Below are positions 9,039 to 16,533 of a stretch of 41,896 nucleotides of DNA, piece by piece. Source of the stretch: Stieleria sedimenti (lineage in GTDB: Bacteria > Planctomycetota > Planctomycetia > Pirellulales > Pirellulaceae); contig NZ_JANZKV010000001.1 of NCBI RefSeq assembly GCF_025060895.1, positions 1 to 41,896 of the forward strand, read 5' to 3'. The notes beneath the pieces were generated by a model. It did no database searches. It was not told the DNA's origin and saw only the letters and a program-made list of their open reading frames with translations. Each line of letters begins with the position of its first letter. Positions within the stretch are counted from its first letter, which is position 1. Made by a program: the position numbers and the translations under genes.

Positions 9039-9463
9039 TCATACTGAACCCCCGCGCGATCGAGCATCTCAACCAACTCCTCTTGAAACGTCCGTCGCCG
9101 ATGGTGTTCACGCTGCCGCGCGATATATCCCTTCACCTTGGATCGCTCGGTCACGCTGACCGAGAATACCGCGTAGCCTTCTTGCCAGGCAAAGTCCTTC
9201 ATGCCGACGTCTGAGTGAACCCACGCCGACGACGCCTTTTTGAGTTCCCGCATCGTATCGCTGATCGTTCGAGAGGGTTTGAACCCGATCAACAGATGCA
9301 CGTGGTCTTCCACCCCGCCGACCCCTTGGGGCGCCAGGTTCAAGCCACGGAGAGTTCCTCCCAGGTAGTCGTAAAGGCGTTTTTCCCAGGAACGGTGAAT
9401 CCATTTCATGCGATATTTGGTGCTAAAGGTGACGTGAAGGTGAATGCTGTGGAACGTGGACAT
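9020..9463 (-). CDS. REP-associated tyrosine transposase (RAYT, TnpA_REP / IS200-like Y1 family)
   Basis: The 147-residue protein is a single-strand-DNA Y1 transposase of the RAYT type, thought to process REP palindromes. The HUH metal site is H64-V-H66 (VEDHVHLLIG), and the likely nucleophile is Y123 within GYIARQREHH. The family signature SIHLHVTFSTKYR opens the protein, and WQEGYAVFSVS and F-EEL follow. The start at 9463 has a strong AAAGGAG ribosome site 6 bases upstream; open frame continues upstream only because the repeats lack stops. REP-like repeats flank both sides, which is diagnostic for RAYTs. No terminal repeats of a conventional IS200 were recognised, so it is more likely a domesticated or REP-mobilising enzyme than an autonomous IS. 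All active-site residues are intact. Confidence 0.9.
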   Translation of the reverse strand: MSTFHSIHLHVTFSTKYRMKWIHRSWEKRLYDYLGGTLRGLNLAPQGVGGVEDHVHLLIGFKPSRTISDTMRELKKASSAWVHSDVGMKDFAWQEGYAVFSVSVTERSKVKGYIARQREHHRRRTFQEELVEMLDRAGVQYDPKYLT

Positions 9464-9502
9464 GGCGGCTCCTTTGAGGGAGTTAGGATTGTGGGTGGAA
9501 AT

Positions 9503-9934
9503 GCTGCGATCCCGTCGGGATCGGTGGGACGCGAGGCGTCCGGCACCGGAGGTGGCGCTGCGCTGACCTCCGGCTACTGGCTGCGATCCCGTCGGGATCG
9601 GTGGGACGCGGGCGCGTCCGGCTCCGGAGGTTGCGCTGCGCTGACCTCCGGCTACTCGCTGCGATCCCGTCGGGATCGATTGGACGCGGGCGCGTCCGGC
9701 TCCGGAGGTGGCGCTGCGCTGACCTCCGGCTAATCGCTGCGATCCCGTCGGGATCGATTGGACGCGGGCGCGTCGGCACCGGAGGTGGCGCTGCGCTGAC
9801 CTCCGGCTAATCGCTGCGATCCCGTCGGGATCGGTGGGACGCGAGGCGTCCGTCACCGGAGGTGGCGCTGCGCTGACCTCCGGCTAATCGCTGCGATCCC
9901 GTCGGGATCGGTGGGGGACGCGGACGCGAGGGCT
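9503..9934. repeat. Six tandem REP-like units of 77-78 bp
   Basis: Units begin at 9503, 9580, 9658, 9736, 9813 and 9890; the sixth is cut short near 9930. Each complete unit has three palindromes: GATCCCG-T-CGGGATC, a GACGC/GCGTC stem, and CCGGAGGT/ACCTCCGG enclosing GGCGCTGCGCTG. Differences among units are concentrated in the second stem, which exists in two forms (GACGCGAGGCGTC and GGACGCGGGCGCGTCC). The array lies between the RAYT start and the csrA-like gene. Open frames across it are an artefact of the repeat. Confidence 0.9.
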
Positions 9935-10054
9935 GGACCCCGGATGGGGTCCCAGCACGTAGCCGGAGGTGAGCGCAGCGACACCTCCGGAAATCCCGAC
10001 CCACCAACCACGACCCCGGACGGGGTCGCAGCCAATCACGTCAGGAGCTTCGGA
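9935..10054. repeat. REP-like block, copy 2, with a remnant of a RAYT 3' end
   Basis: This is the duplicate of 8918-9038, with the same two GGA-loop hairpins at 9935-9952 and 10012-10027. Read on the minus strand, its upstream end translates to VRCAPKLLT-stop. The genuine RAYT ends VQYDPKYLT-stop, and in both copies the same block follows. It therefore contains the decayed tail of a second RAYT gene, ending just beside the csrA-like stop codon at 10075. Confidence 0.75.
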
Positions 10055-10074
10055 GCGCACCGGACACCCGAGCG

Positions 10075-10680
10075 TTAGCCGATCGCGAGAACCAAAACCG
10101 TCACGGCATCCGGATCCGACAGGAGTGCGTCTCCCGCTTGCGACCAATCGGCTGCCGGCGAATCATCGGGCGAATGAACGACCCAAACGGTGCCGGTTTG
10201 ATCGGAAACCTCTCCGGCGGATGAATTGGCATATCCGACCGACGACTCGGCGACACCGCCGGCAACCGTCCAATCATCAGCAAACGCCGTTTCACAACGT
10301 TCTTCGAAGCAATCGGACTGAAGGCTGGAAGCTTCGCTGCGCAACACCTCCAGTCTCACCATCGCCTCTTCCAGGGCGGTCAACGCGTCGTCGCGATCAC
10401 CGGCCAACAGCTTTTCTTGAGCAAGCTTTAGCTTCGTCGTGGTCGTGTTGATCTCGGCTTGGATCATCGACATCACTTCGCGGCGGACCACGGCGCAAAA
10501 CGCTTCACGGGCCGCAGCCTCATTCCCGACAGGTCGCAGTTCGTGCCTGACGACTCGAATATGCCGGGGTGCTTTGATGGCCAGGGTGGCGCGCGATCGC
10601 GTCAGCCGGACCACCTCGATCGAAACTCCCAATCCAAGAAAATCGATGCGGTCATTTTCACGACGAGAGAGCAACAACAT
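10075..10680 (-). CDS. CsrA-like RNA-binding domain protein with long C-terminal extension
   Basis: Residues 1-50 match CsrA/RsmA, the small dimeric regulator that binds GGA motifs in mRNA leaders. MLLLSRRENDRI aligns with the CsrA start (L4, R6, R7 kept), and IRVVRHEL aligns with the VHREEI segment, so the key RNA-contact arginine is R45. Normal CsrA is about 60-75 residues; this one has 201. The extra part contains a probable helical or coiled region at about 55-125 (EAAAREAFCAVVRREV, KLKLAQEKLLAGDRDDAL) and a less ordered acidic, Ser/Asp-rich tail ending in VTVLVLAIG. The start has GGAG 6 bases upstream. No flagellar gene is nearby. The stop falls directly at the edge of the RAYT remnant, so the last residues may have been altered by that insertion. 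Confidence 0.8.
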   Translation of the reverse strand: MLLLSRRENDRIDFLGLGVSIEVVRLTRSRATLAIKAPRHIRVVRHELRPVGNEAAAREAFCAVVRREVMSMIQAEINTTTTKLKLAQEKLLAGDRDDALTALEEAMVRLEVLRSEASSLQSDCFEERCETAFADDWTVAGGVAESSVGYANSSAGEVSDQTGTVWVVHSPDDSPAADWSQAGDALLSDPDAVTVLVLAIG

Positions 10681-10887
10681 GGATCACTCCATTCACGTTG
10701 ACACCGCGAAAACGATCCTTTCGTCGCCGCAGTGGAGCAATGATGAAGCACTCATGCTTCGGTTTCCCCAGAACATAACGCAACGGCTAAAATGCGAAAA
10801 CAGCAGAATCTGAACCAGATTCGTCCGGCGGCGTAGAAACCAAGTCTTCTCTCGCATCCACCATCAATCGGCAGCCCCGGGGATCAC

Positions 10888-11622
10888 GTGGAACAGAACG
10901 CACACCCCAAACGATCTGGGCGACTGATCAGGGTCCTGTTTTGGGGCGGCGTGATCGTTTCGATCAAGGTGTTTGTGGCGATTCTGTACCAATACCGTTG
11001 GTACTTTCCAGCCGATTTCGATGCCTCGCCGTTTCTCGCCGGACGCCGATTCAGCTTCGTCGGACTCTATCGCTGGGCATTCTATTTGCACGTGTTCGCC
11101 GGGCCAGCCGCGTTGATCCTTGGCACGTTCTTGCTCTACAGCGGTGGAAAGTCGCGCTGGCGGCGTGTCCATCGCACAGTCGGCAAGACACAGTGCGCCC
11201 TGATTGGATTGATGGTCGTCCCGAGCGGTTTGGTGATGTCGCTGCAAGCGTACGCCGGACCGATCGCCCAACTCGGCTTCATCGTCCAGTCGATTCTGAC
11301 CGGCACGACGATCCTCGTTGCGGTGTCGTTTGTCCGCGCCGGCAACCTCGCGGCCCACCGTCGCTGGGCAAACCGTTGTTACCTGCTGCTTTGGTCACCG
11401 CTGTTGCTGCGCGTCGTGGCGGGATTGATGATCGTTTCGAACCTGGAATCAGAATGGACCTACCGCTTGAACGCATGGCTCAGCTGGCTCGTGCCGCTGG
11501 CCGTGTACGAATGGGTTTTAGTTTCATCCAAGGCGAACATCCGATCGAAAAATGCGGCTCTCCGCTTTCTCTTCGCAGGCACGAAAACTCCAACACAAGC
11601 CCAAAACAGGAGCACCGCATGA
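10888..11622 (+). CDS. DUF2306 domain-containing integral membrane protein
   Basis: The 244-residue protein begins with a GTG at 10888 and has about seven hydrophobic segments. It carries the DUF2306 signature: FYLHVFAGPAALILGTFLL, then HRTVGKTQCALIGL and a GLVMSLQAYAGPIAQLGF stretch, followed by a histidine-arginine motif AAHRRWANR. The conserved histidines in such families suggest possible metal or haem contact, but no function is known. Its stop overlaps the start of the DUF1559 gene (ATGA), so the two are translationally coupled. The region between this gene and the divergent csrA-like gene (10681-10887) must hold both promoters. Confidence 0.87.
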   Translation: MEQNAHPKRSGRLIRVLFWGGVIVSIKVFVAILYQYRWYFPADFDASPFLAGRRFSFVGLYRWAFYLHVFAGPAALILGTFLLYSGGKSRWRRVHRTVGKTQCALIGLMVVPSGLVMSLQAYAGPIAQLGFIVQSILTGTTILVAVSFVRAGNLAAHRRWANRCYLLLWSPLLLRVVAGLMIVSNLESEWTYRLNAWLSWLVPLAVYEWVLVSSKANIRSKNAALRFLFAGTKTPTQAQNRSTA

Positions 11623-12809
11623 ACCAACGAACGAACCCCTCCGGATTAACGTTGATCGAGCTGCTGGTCGTGATTGTGGTCATCGGCGTCTTGGTCGGGC
11701 TGATGTTGCCTGCGGTGCGCACCTCGCGCGAAGCGGCGCGACGCATGAGCTGTTCTAACAATATCAAACAAGTCGGTCTGGCGTTTCACAACTACCATTC
11801 GGCCAACGAGCAACTTCCCAAGCAGATGGGCGGAACCTTCGACCCGTCTTCCGATTCCGGAGGCACGTCCGTCCCGGGCAACAACCGCTACCGTTTGAGC
11901 GCGTTGGTCGGATTGCTGCCGTTCCTCGAACAGCCGAACACCTGGCAAGCGATTGTCGATGGAGAATCGGCTTCGAACAACACGACGTACGCGCCGATGG
12001 GACCGGCTCCCTGGACGCGTGGATTCCACCCATGGCAAACGGAATTCCCAGTCTTTCGCTGCCCCTCTGATCCGGGCCTCGGCTTGCCCGCTCACGGCCG
12101 CACCAATCTGGCCGTCTGCATAGGTGACGCGACCGCAGGGATGAACACCGGTCCGATTCGTTGGAGCCAAGACGCACAAGCCTGGGTCGCCGATCGCAGC
12201 GATGAAGTGGCCGCGTCCGGTCGCGGGGTGTTCGTTCCCAGACAAGTGACGCGTTGGCGTGACATTCACGACGGGTTGAGCAACACGATCTTGGCTGGAG
12301 AAATCTCCACCGATCTTGATGACGGTGACATTCGAACCTCAGGGTCCTTGCTGAATGATTGGACCAAGATTCACGACACACCCACACTTTGCAAAAGCCA
12401 AATCGATTTGCAGCGACCAATGTTCTGGTCGCAGGCCGACGACGGCCCCCAAAGCCTCGGCAGCGAGGACCAGAAACGCGGCTTTCGTTGGGCCGACGGC
12501 GCGGCCCTGCACACCGGGTTCAATACCATCCTGCCTCCGAACCGAGAGGTTTGTCTGGCCGGGGTTGATTCCGGAATCGGCATGCTGCCTCCGTCGAGTC
12601 GTCACCAGGGCGGAGTGCATGTGTTGATGGCCGACGGAGCGGTGTTGTTCATCACCAATTCGATCGACAGCGGAGATCCGAACATCGGCACCGTCGTCCG
12701 GGGCGGAACCGGTCCGCGCGCCCCCGGCAGTCACAGCCCCTACGGGCTATGGGGTGCACTGGGAACCCGCGCCCAAGGTGAAGTGATCGAGGAGCAGCTG
12801 AATCAGTAG
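11619..12809 (+). CDS. DUF1559 pseudopilin-like (type II secretion / type IV pilin-like) protein
   Basis: The 396-residue protein starts at an ATG overlapping the previous stop by four bases, with CAGGAG a few bases upstream. It has a prepilin leader (NPSG cut before LTLIELLVVI) and one hydrophobic helix. The DUF1559 body begins with REAARRMSCSNNIKQVGLAFHNYHSA. Near the C-terminus the planctomycete H-X9-DG motif is visible (HQGGVHVLMADG). Planctomycetes encode dozens of such proteins; they are thought to be exported fibre or surface proteins processed by prepilin peptidase, but individual roles are unknown. The overlap with a DUF2306 membrane gene is not a pairing I recognise. Confidence 0.93.
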   Translation: MNQRTNPSGLTLIELLVVIVVIGVLVGLMLPAVRTSREAARRMSCSNNIKQVGLAFHNYHSANEQLPKQMGGTFDPSSDSGGTSVPGNNRYRLSALVGLLPFLEQPNTWQAIVDGESASNNTTYAPMGPAPWTRGFHPWQTEFPVFRCPSDPGLGLPAHGRTNLAVCIGDATAGMNTGPIRWSQDAQAWVADRSDEVAASGRGVFVPRQVTRWRDIHDGLSNTILAGEISTDLDDGDIRTSGSLLNDWTKIHDTPTLCKSQIDLQRPMFWSQADDGPQSLGSEDQKRGFRWADGAALHTGFNTILPPNREVCLAGVDSGIGMLPPSSRHQGGVHVLMADGAVLFITNSIDSGDPNIGTVVRGGTGPRAPGSHSPYGLWGALGTRAQGEVIEEQLNQ

Positions 12810-12821
12810 GCTGGTATCAAC

Positions 12822-12878
12822 AGGCTGGAAGCCTATCTCACAGGTTTGCCGTTCACCCACTGGCATGCTCAGCATGCC
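12822..12878. terminator. Repeat-derived hairpins between convergent genes
   Basis: Two palindromes lie between the DUF1559 stop at 12809 and the convergent stop at 12938. The first, 12822-12841, is a copy of the right arm of the 3472-3528 repeat (AGGCT-GGA-AGCCT core). The second, 12862-12878, is GGCATGC-TCA-GCATGCC, a perfect 7-bp stem. Neither has a T-run; a bidirectional terminator role is inferred from position. Confidence 0.5.
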
Positions 12879-12937
12879 CTACACGGCGACACACCAATGC
12901 AGACTCAATGAAGCACCAGTCGTGGGCCTGTGCTCGA

Positions 12938-13774
12938 TCACTGATTCAGCCGATCGAGTAACCGCTGCATTTTCCAGTGCGTCATCGTCGTCGTTGAAAC
13001 CACGATCCAGTGCCGTTCGCGAATCGTCGAAGGGACAATCGTCGAATTCCCACCGAGCCGTTCCCAAGTATCGGCGTCGAGGCTGGTTTGAATCGTCTCG
13101 AGCAAGGTATCGAAATCGGGAGAGGTTTCAGCGATCGCGTTTGACGGTCGAACGGATTCCCAGGGGGCGCGCGGCACCATGTTGATCAGTGGCGTCACAT
13201 CATAGATCCTCGTCGCCAAGTCGTCTTCGGCGGCCTCGACGGTGGTGATGATCACCTGGCCGCGAACGATCATCAGCGTCAGATACAAGTCTTTCAGACG
13301 GCTCAAGACATCGACGATCAAACTGGGACGGCCTTCGATCACCGCAGCTTCATCGCGCTGCCACCATCGCTCCCGCTCGCCGTTCCGATCTGGTGATCCG
13401 GCGTGCTGGTGAGTCATCACTCCTGCACCGATCTCAGCGTCCGGATCGATGCCGATTTCTTCCAATGCCCTTCGGTCAAGCAATACCGGAACCTGCTCAC
13501 TGAGCTCCGCGGCCATCTGGCTCAGCGGCTGACCGGGAACCCAATGAAACGTCGATGGCTTCATCAACGCAACGGCCAGCGCTCGTTCCTGCTTCAAGCT
13601 CATCAGCGGATCACAGGGAAAGGAAACCACTGGCCCGCCGGCTTTCGTCACCGCCGAGCGAGAAATGTCGTCGCTCAGGCCTGGGCTGAGCCAATGAACG
13701 GAAGTTGCTGTCCTCTGCGCAATCACAAGAACTGGCGACATGAAGAGCAGAAACGATAAGGCGATGAATCTCAT
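12938..13774 (-). CDS. Secreted protein with STN (secretin/TonB N-terminal)-like planctomycete domain
   Basis: The start at 13774 yields a clean signal peptide (MRFIALSFLLFMSPVLVIAQ) and has an AGAGGAA ribosome site; a longer frame from 13801 begins inside a repeat. The mature part of about 255 residues contains PGQPLSQMAAELSEQVPVLL followed by DRRALEEIGIDPDAEIG. That pattern resembles the short STN-like domain seen in many planctomycete exported proteins, followed by DLYLTLMIVRGQVIITTVEAAE and RIYDVTPLI. The end (NSTIVPSTIRERHWIVVSTT) looks like a second alpha/beta unit. No enzyme motif is seen. It is divergent from the DUF4139 gene, so a shared promoter region and related envelope role are possible. 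Confidence 0.75.
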   Translation of the reverse strand: MRFIALSFLLFMSPVLVIAQRTATSVHWLSPGLSDDISRSAVTKAGGPVVSFPCDPLMSLKQERALAVALMKPSTFHWVPGQPLSQMAAELSEQVPVLLDRRALEEIGIDPDAEIGAGVMTHQHAGSPDRNGERERWWQRDEAAVIEGRPSLIVDVLSRLKDLYLTLMIVRGQVIITTVEAAEDDLATRIYDVTPLINMVPRAPWESVRPSNAIAETSPDFDTLLETIQTSLDADTWERLGGNSTIVPSTIRERHWIVVSTTTMTHWKMQRLLDRLNQ

Positions 13775-13792
13775 GAACGCGGCGTTCCTCTT

Positions 13793-13857
13793 GTGGGGCA
13801 AGCATCTTGCTTGCCATTGGTGTTCGGTGCGAATCGCAAGCCGGAAGCGTACGCCAC
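13793..13857. repeat. Dispersed intergenic repeat, copy 1
   Basis: The first part, 13793-13816, contains the hairpin GGCAAGCA-TCT-TGCTTGCC. The second part, 13836-13857, is GCAAGCCGGAAGCGTACGCC-like. Both parts recur in the same order at 32441-32576, with two differences in the first 24 bases. It lies in the divergent region between the STN-like gene and the DUF4139 gene. Confidence 0.65.
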
Positions 13858-13989
13858 TGCACTTGGCATGCCGAATGCAACACTACCCTGCTGCACGCAA
13901 GATCGGGAATCGAGCGTTCGATTTTGCGTCGCAGTCAATCCTGCGACTGTAGCGTTTTGCTACAGCAGGCCACTCAACGAGGTTGGAAC

Positions 13990-15879
13990 ATGCAAGCGAT
14001 TATCGGAACAATCAAAGCCGCCGTCTTCTTTCGCAGCATCGTGTTTGCATCGAGCGCGGCGTTGTTACTTGCCGCTGCGCCCGTTTCCGCACAAGAGCCA
14101 AAGACCGTGGTCGACGTCGACAGTCCCATCACCGCCGTCACGGTCTTTCAACGCCAGGCCAACGTCGTGCGGGAAATCAATGTCGCACCGTCTGCTGGAG
14201 GTCAAATGCTCCGCGTCACGGGGCTACCAAAAACCATCCGCGATCAATCGGTTCGCTGGGAATCCGACGCCGAAATCACGGTCCGTTCATTGCGTGTCAC
14301 CCCGCATCAAATCGCACCCGACGATGTAAAGAGACGACAGCGGGAGGAGGAACGGGCCGCACAGAACCAAGCCCTGCAGGACGCGGCACATGAAGTCGCA
14401 GTCATCGAACAAGACTTGGAAACGATCGAGGACTTGGTGAGGTTTTCGTCCGCGCAAACCAACGACGATCTCAGGCAATCCGAACTGAAGGTCGATTCGG
14501 TCACGGCGATTGCGGATTTTGTCATGCAGCGCCGACGAGCGCTCGCCAAAGAACTGCACGTCGCGCGACGGGAGTTACAGACGCTGCAGAATCAAATGGA
14601 AGAATCGATGCGTCGAAGTCAAAACGACACCGATTCAAAACCCGAAGCGACTTTCGATGCGACGTTGATGGTCGACGCACCACGCGGCGGGTTGCTGCGG
14701 ATGAGCTATTGGGTCGACGAGGTTTCTTGGGAGCCGCAGTACACCATTCACGCAACGGCCCGTCAGCAAGGTGCCGATGGGTTTGTCGTACAACTGGACG
14801 GGACCGTCACGCAACACAGTGGCGAAGACTGGCGAGGCGTCCGACTGGCATTCTGCACCGGTGTGCCCAACTTGCAAGCCGCCACACCGCTGTTGGTACC
14901 GCTACGAGTTTCGGTCAATCAGAAGGCCGGTGATCAAACCGATCCGATGGCCGGCTATGCCAAGTCTCGACAGTCGGCGGGCACCCCACCGGCCTGGGAG
15001 GATCCGGCGTTGTGGCAACGTAACCTTGCACTGAACACCGAAGCGGCGGGCAGGCAGGTTTACGAAATCAATCGGCGACAAAGTGTGCAGCGGGAAATGG
15101 CCGATGACGCGAACACCAACCTGACCGACGAAACCTATCGCGTGGCCGAACGGATCGATGTGGCCGACCAGACCGCCGACCAGGCGATCACGATTTTGCG
15201 TTGGAACATCGAAAGCCCGATCTATCGTGTCGTCACGCCGCTGCTGAGCAGTTTCGCCTACCGCGAGGCCGCGTTGGAAAACCGAACCGGCCAAAGTCTG
15301 GTCGGCGGGGACGCCACCGTCTTTCTGGATGGGAGATTCGTCGGAAGGACCACGCTGCCACCGACCGCGGCCGGTGGCGAGTTTGCCGTCGGATTGGGGG
15401 CCGACCGACAAGTCCGCACGCGACGCGAATTACTCGCCCGCGACGAATCCATCCAAGGTGGCAACCGACTCTCAAAACTCGAATACCGGCTCGTCATCTC
15501 CAACTACCATCCCGAGGAGATCGAGATTCAGTTGTATGACCGAATTCCGATCACGAGCGATTCGGGAACGGTCAACGTCGTCACCGATTCCGCTTCACTG
15601 GGAAGCCTGTCCACGGACGCCAAGTACCTGAGGATGCAGCGTCCGACGGGCATCCTGCGTTGGGATTTGACGATCCCCGCCAAACGCTTCGGAAGCACCG
15701 CGTATGACCATCACTACCTCTACACGATCGAAATGGACCGGACGCAATCGATCGTCAGCAACGACGTCGAACAGCAGATGCGCAACGACCTGCGATTCAA
15801 TCGCTCCGGCGGAGGCGGGATGGGGGGAGGGTTTGGCGGGGGCATGGGAGGCGGGATGGGAGGCGGCGGCTCGTTTTGA
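13990..15879 (+). CDS. DUF4139/DUF4140 (mucoidy inhibitor A-like) secreted protein
   Basis: The 629-residue protein starts at 13990 with a signal peptide (cleavage probably after PVSA, residue 34). A DUF4140-type N-terminal domain begins with VDSPITAVTVFQRQANVVRE. Residues 110-215 form a long charged heptad-like coiled coil. DUF4139 begins around 225 with YWVDEVSWEPQYTIHATARQ and runs to about 600, with QHSGEDWRGVRLAFCTGVP and LEYRLVISNYHPEEIEIQLYD. The family includes MuiA-like proteins, but biochemical function is unknown. The C-terminus is a Gly/Met-rich tail (GGGMGGGFGGGMGGGMG), probably flexible. The nearest divergent neighbour is a secreted STN-like protein. Confidence 0.9.
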   Translation: MQAIIGTIKAAVFFRSIVFASSAALLLAAAPVSAQEPKTVVDVDSPITAVTVFQRQANVVREINVAPSAGGQMLRVTGLPKTIRDQSVRWESDAEITVRSLRVTPHQIAPDDVKRRQREEERAAQNQALQDAAHEVAVIEQDLETIEDLVRFSSAQTNDDLRQSELKVDSVTAIADFVMQRRRALAKELHVARRELQTLQNQMEESMRRSQNDTDSKPEATFDATLMVDAPRGGLLRMSYWVDEVSWEPQYTIHATARQQGADGFVVQLDGTVTQHSGEDWRGVRLAFCTGVPNLQAATPLLVPLRVSVNQKAGDQTDPMAGYAKSRQSAGTPPAWEDPALWQRNLALNTEAAGRQVYEINRRQSVQREMADDANTNLTDETYRVAERIDVADQTADQAITILRWNIESPIYRVVTPLLSSFAYREAALENRTGQSLVGGDATVFLDGRFVGRTTLPPTAAGGEFAVGLGADRQVRTRRELLARDESIQGGNRLSKLEYRLVISNYHPEEIEIQLYDRIPITSDSGTVNVVTDSASLGSLSTDAKYLRMQRPTGILRWDLTIPAKRFGSTAYDHHYLYTIEMDRTQSIVSNDVEQQMRNDLRFNRSGGGGMGGGFGGGMGGGMGGGGSF

Positions 15880-16046
15880 GAATTGGAGAAGTTGTCCACG
15901 AATCACACGAATTGCACGAATAACGGGTCCGGCCCGCGGAACGCAAGAGTTGCTGTCAAAATCCTGTTTGATTTCGGGACGGTTTACAGGAAACAAAGGA
16001 AGAAAGCTACCAAATCATTGGTGCTTACTTCGAGGTATACAACGAA

Positions 16047-16355
16047 ATGGGGAGCGGATTCTTGGAGTCCGTGTTTCAAGAATGTCTAGAAATTGAGTTT
16101 GCTGAGCGTGGAATCCCCTTCGTTGCACAACATAGACTTCAACTTCGGTATAAGGGACGCCAATTAAAGAGTATTTTCATACCCGACTTTATCTGCTTTG
16201 ATAATATCATTGTAGAAATCAAGGCACTCTCCGATTTCACCGGTCAACACCGAGCCCAGGTACACAACTATCTTAAAGCGACCGACTATCGATTGGGCTT
16301 GCTCGTCAATTTCGGCTCCCACCCTAAGTTGCAATCAGAGCGCATAGTAAGGTAG
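16047..16355 (+). CDS. GxxExxY family protein (PD-(D/E)XK nuclease superfamily), probably lacking its native start
   Basis: The ORF of 102 residues shows the GxxExxY family: GFLESVF at residues 4-10 (the final Tyr is Phe here), PDFICFDNIIVEIKAL with the PD...ExK nuclease-like residues, and HRAQVHNYLKATDYRLGLLVNFG. Homologues have about 15-20 residues more. Those residues are present in frame upstream (KEESYQIIGAYFEVYNE), but the open frame there begins after a TGA at 15969-15971 with no ATG, GTG or TTG. The gene is therefore either a recent pseudogene or uses an unusual start. Function of the family is unknown. Base composition is lower in GC than the surroundings, consistent with acquisition. 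Confidence 0.75.
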   Translation: MGSGFLESVFQECLEIEFAERGIPFVAQHRLQLRYKGRQLKSIFIPDFICFDNIIVEIKALSDFTGQHRAQVHNYLKATDYRLGLLVNFGSHPKLQSERIVR

Positions 16356-16430
16356 CCGATGCCAAGACCATGGGTTTCGACGCGTGACAGTCGTTCGTCG
16401 GCGTTCCTCGTCTCCGCTGTGTATTCGCGT

Positions 16431-16502
16431 GTGATTCGTGTGATTCGTGTGATTCGTGTGATTCGTGTGATTCGTGTGATTCGTGTGATTCGTGTGATTC
16501 GT
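16431..16502. repeat. Tandem 9-bp repeat (GTGATTCGT)8
   Basis: Eight perfect head-to-tail copies end exactly at the GGACAAC that closes the right inverted repeat of the GxxExxY unit. Being a multiple of three it leaves frames open (Val-Ile-Arg on one strand, Asn-His-Thr on the other), but no translation is supported. Confidence 0.95.
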
Positions 16503-16533
16503 GGACAACCTCCCCCGTTTATTCACGGCGTCA

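Larger units (their letters stand above)
15891..16509. mobile_element. Candidate small mobile unit: GxxExxY-family ORF between inverted terminal repeats
   Basis: Bases 15891-15912 and 16488-16509 are perfect 22-base inverted copies, beginning GTTGTCCACGAATCACACG on the left. The right end is preceded by eight exact copies of GTGATTCGT (16431-16502). The left end has only about two to three degenerate copies in inverse orientation. The enclosed gene is visibly more AT-rich than its neighbours. No target-site duplication was seen. Arrays of this ACGAATCAC type around GxxExxY genes are, to my recollection, common in several phyla, but no transposition mechanism is known to me. Confidence 0.65.

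Noticed and set aside
9464-9856. N-terminal extension of the RAYT frame through the repeats, with repeating Ser-Arg-Arg-Ser-Ala-Gln peptides
   Set aside because: The open frame is a product of stop-free repeats. The real start at 9463 has a strong ribosome site and the family N-terminus.
8866-10054. A conventional IS200/IS605 insertion sequence
   Set aside because: No TnpB gene and no separate left and right ends of an IS; the flanks are REP-like repeats, and the protein fits the RAYT group.
10698-10725. TTGACA at 10698 as a promoter for the DUF2306 gene
   Set aside because: No -10 box at a suitable distance was found.
16431-16502. CRISPR-like array
   Set aside because: The 9-bp repeats have no spacers and no cas gene is nearby.
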